From assembly GCA_038501625.1 (NCBI GenBank), contig JAZAYU010000204.1:183501-247500 (forward strand): DNA of 64,000 bases, written 5' to 3'. The stretch comes from Corbicula japonica. Lineage: Eukaryota > Mollusca > Bivalvia > Venerida > Cyrenidae. Within the stretch, counting starts at the first letter, position 1. Each line of letters starts with the position of its first letter. The notes beneath the pieces were generated by a model. That model did no database searches, was not told the origin of the DNA, and saw only the letters and a list, made by a program, of their open reading frames with translations. The position numbers were made by a program, and so were the translations under genes. Positions 63,320-64,000 of the stretch are shown here, in pieces.

Positions 63320-64000
63320 AGGCGTAAAGACGAAATAACGCATAATGCCAAGCGAAATAACGAAAAAAAAGAACGCTTTTTGAGAAAAAAAAACAAACAA
63401 AAAGTCGACATGCAAAATAACGCAATATTTATTCTGTAAAATAGCGGTTTTTATTGCTTCGCCTGGCGTCTTTTCGTTTATTCGCTTGACGTTATTTTGC
63501 GAATCGTTTTTTTTTCGCGAGGCGTCTTTTCGCTTGGCGTCTTTTCGTTATTTCGCCAAGCGTTATTTCGTTATTTAGCCTCGCTTTACAGGTATTTCGT
63601 TTTATCGTTTTGTCGTTAATCCTCCTCACATTAAGATGGTCTATATTCGTTACAAAGGATAAAGGTTTTATTGTTCTTTCTCATGTTTTTTGCACTTATA
63701 TTGGTAAGACTGTCTCTTATCAAATTATGAAGGGAAAGTATAGAAGATTGAAAAATCATATATGCCTGACTATAGTTAGGACATCTCACGAAATCATAAA
63801 ACAAAACGCATTATGAAGACGCCAAGCAAAAAAAAAAAAAAACAAAAAACGCCAAACGAAAATACGCAAAGCGCAATAACGCGGAGCTAGAAAAACGCCA
63901 AGCTAAATAACGCCAGGCGAAATAACGAAATAACGCCGGGTGAAGAGACGCCAGCGAAATAACATAAAGACGCCAAGCGAAATAACGAAACGCTAAATAA
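63320..64000. repeat. inverted cluster of GCGAAATAACG / CGTTATTTCGC motifs
   Basis: GCCAAGCGAAATAACG and relatives occur in forward orientation at ~63320-63425. They recur as CGTTATTTCGCCAAGCG-type inverse copies at ~63440-63605, then forward again at ~63815-64000. The two outer groups flank a ~200-bp unique stretch and pair as a large imperfect hairpin. The cluster runs off the window edge. Confidence 0.7.

Overview
The window looks like AT-rich invertebrate nuclear DNA, most likely from a bivalve mollusc. That is an inference from three things: a spliced adenylate kinase 2 with long introns, a single-exon NACHT/NLR-like receptor, and repeats that combine inverted termini with internal ~150-166 bp tandem satellites. 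Nothing indicates a bacterial or viral genome. Two host protein genes can be supported, both on the minus strand.

The main gene is AK2. Six exons (57006-56941, 47883-47823, 46865-46794, 34660-34542, 33434-33267, 29492-29259) join in frame to 239 residues with consensus splice sites, the P-loop, the NMP-binding motif and the LID. The gene covers about 27.7 kb, almost all of it repeat-filled intron. Intron 5 holds a truncated BEL/Pao retrotransposon (LTR-like sequence, primer-binding site, gag, protease) and a 27-bp minisatellite. Intron 3 holds a hAT-type element with an 8-bp target duplication, then a nest: mariner-like termini (36793-46506) enclose a GCTCGACTATTCGAA element, which encloses a third element carrying about 38 monomers of a 166-bp satellite. 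That satellite has a 5-monomer (824 bp) higher-order period, partly paired into 1648 bp. Intron 1 holds a satellite-bearing element and two foldback elements.

The second gene (60313-63069) encodes a 918-residue NACHT protein with Walker A, Walker B and a leucine-rich C-terminal part. Its true 5' end is uncertain because the apparent start codon overlaps a splice-acceptor-like sequence.

Left part (1-28 kb): a partial PHD-like zinc-finger ORF at the edge; a ~113-bp satellite interrupted by a hAT-type element; a duplicated AT-rich block around a ~172-bp satellite; a LINE C-terminal relic; a 5.5-kb TIR element full of a dimeric ~150-bp satellite and itself interrupted by another element; decayed monomers of the intron-3 satellite; a small palindrome-rich MITE; a SINE-like element; and a 2.6-kb foldback flanked by TTAA. 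Right end (63.3-64 kb): an inverted cluster of GCGAAATAACG motifs.

The strongest theme is repeat architecture. Several unrelated-looking elements share one plan: inverted termini, an internal array of ~150-166 bp units, and a short CG-rich simple repeat near one end.
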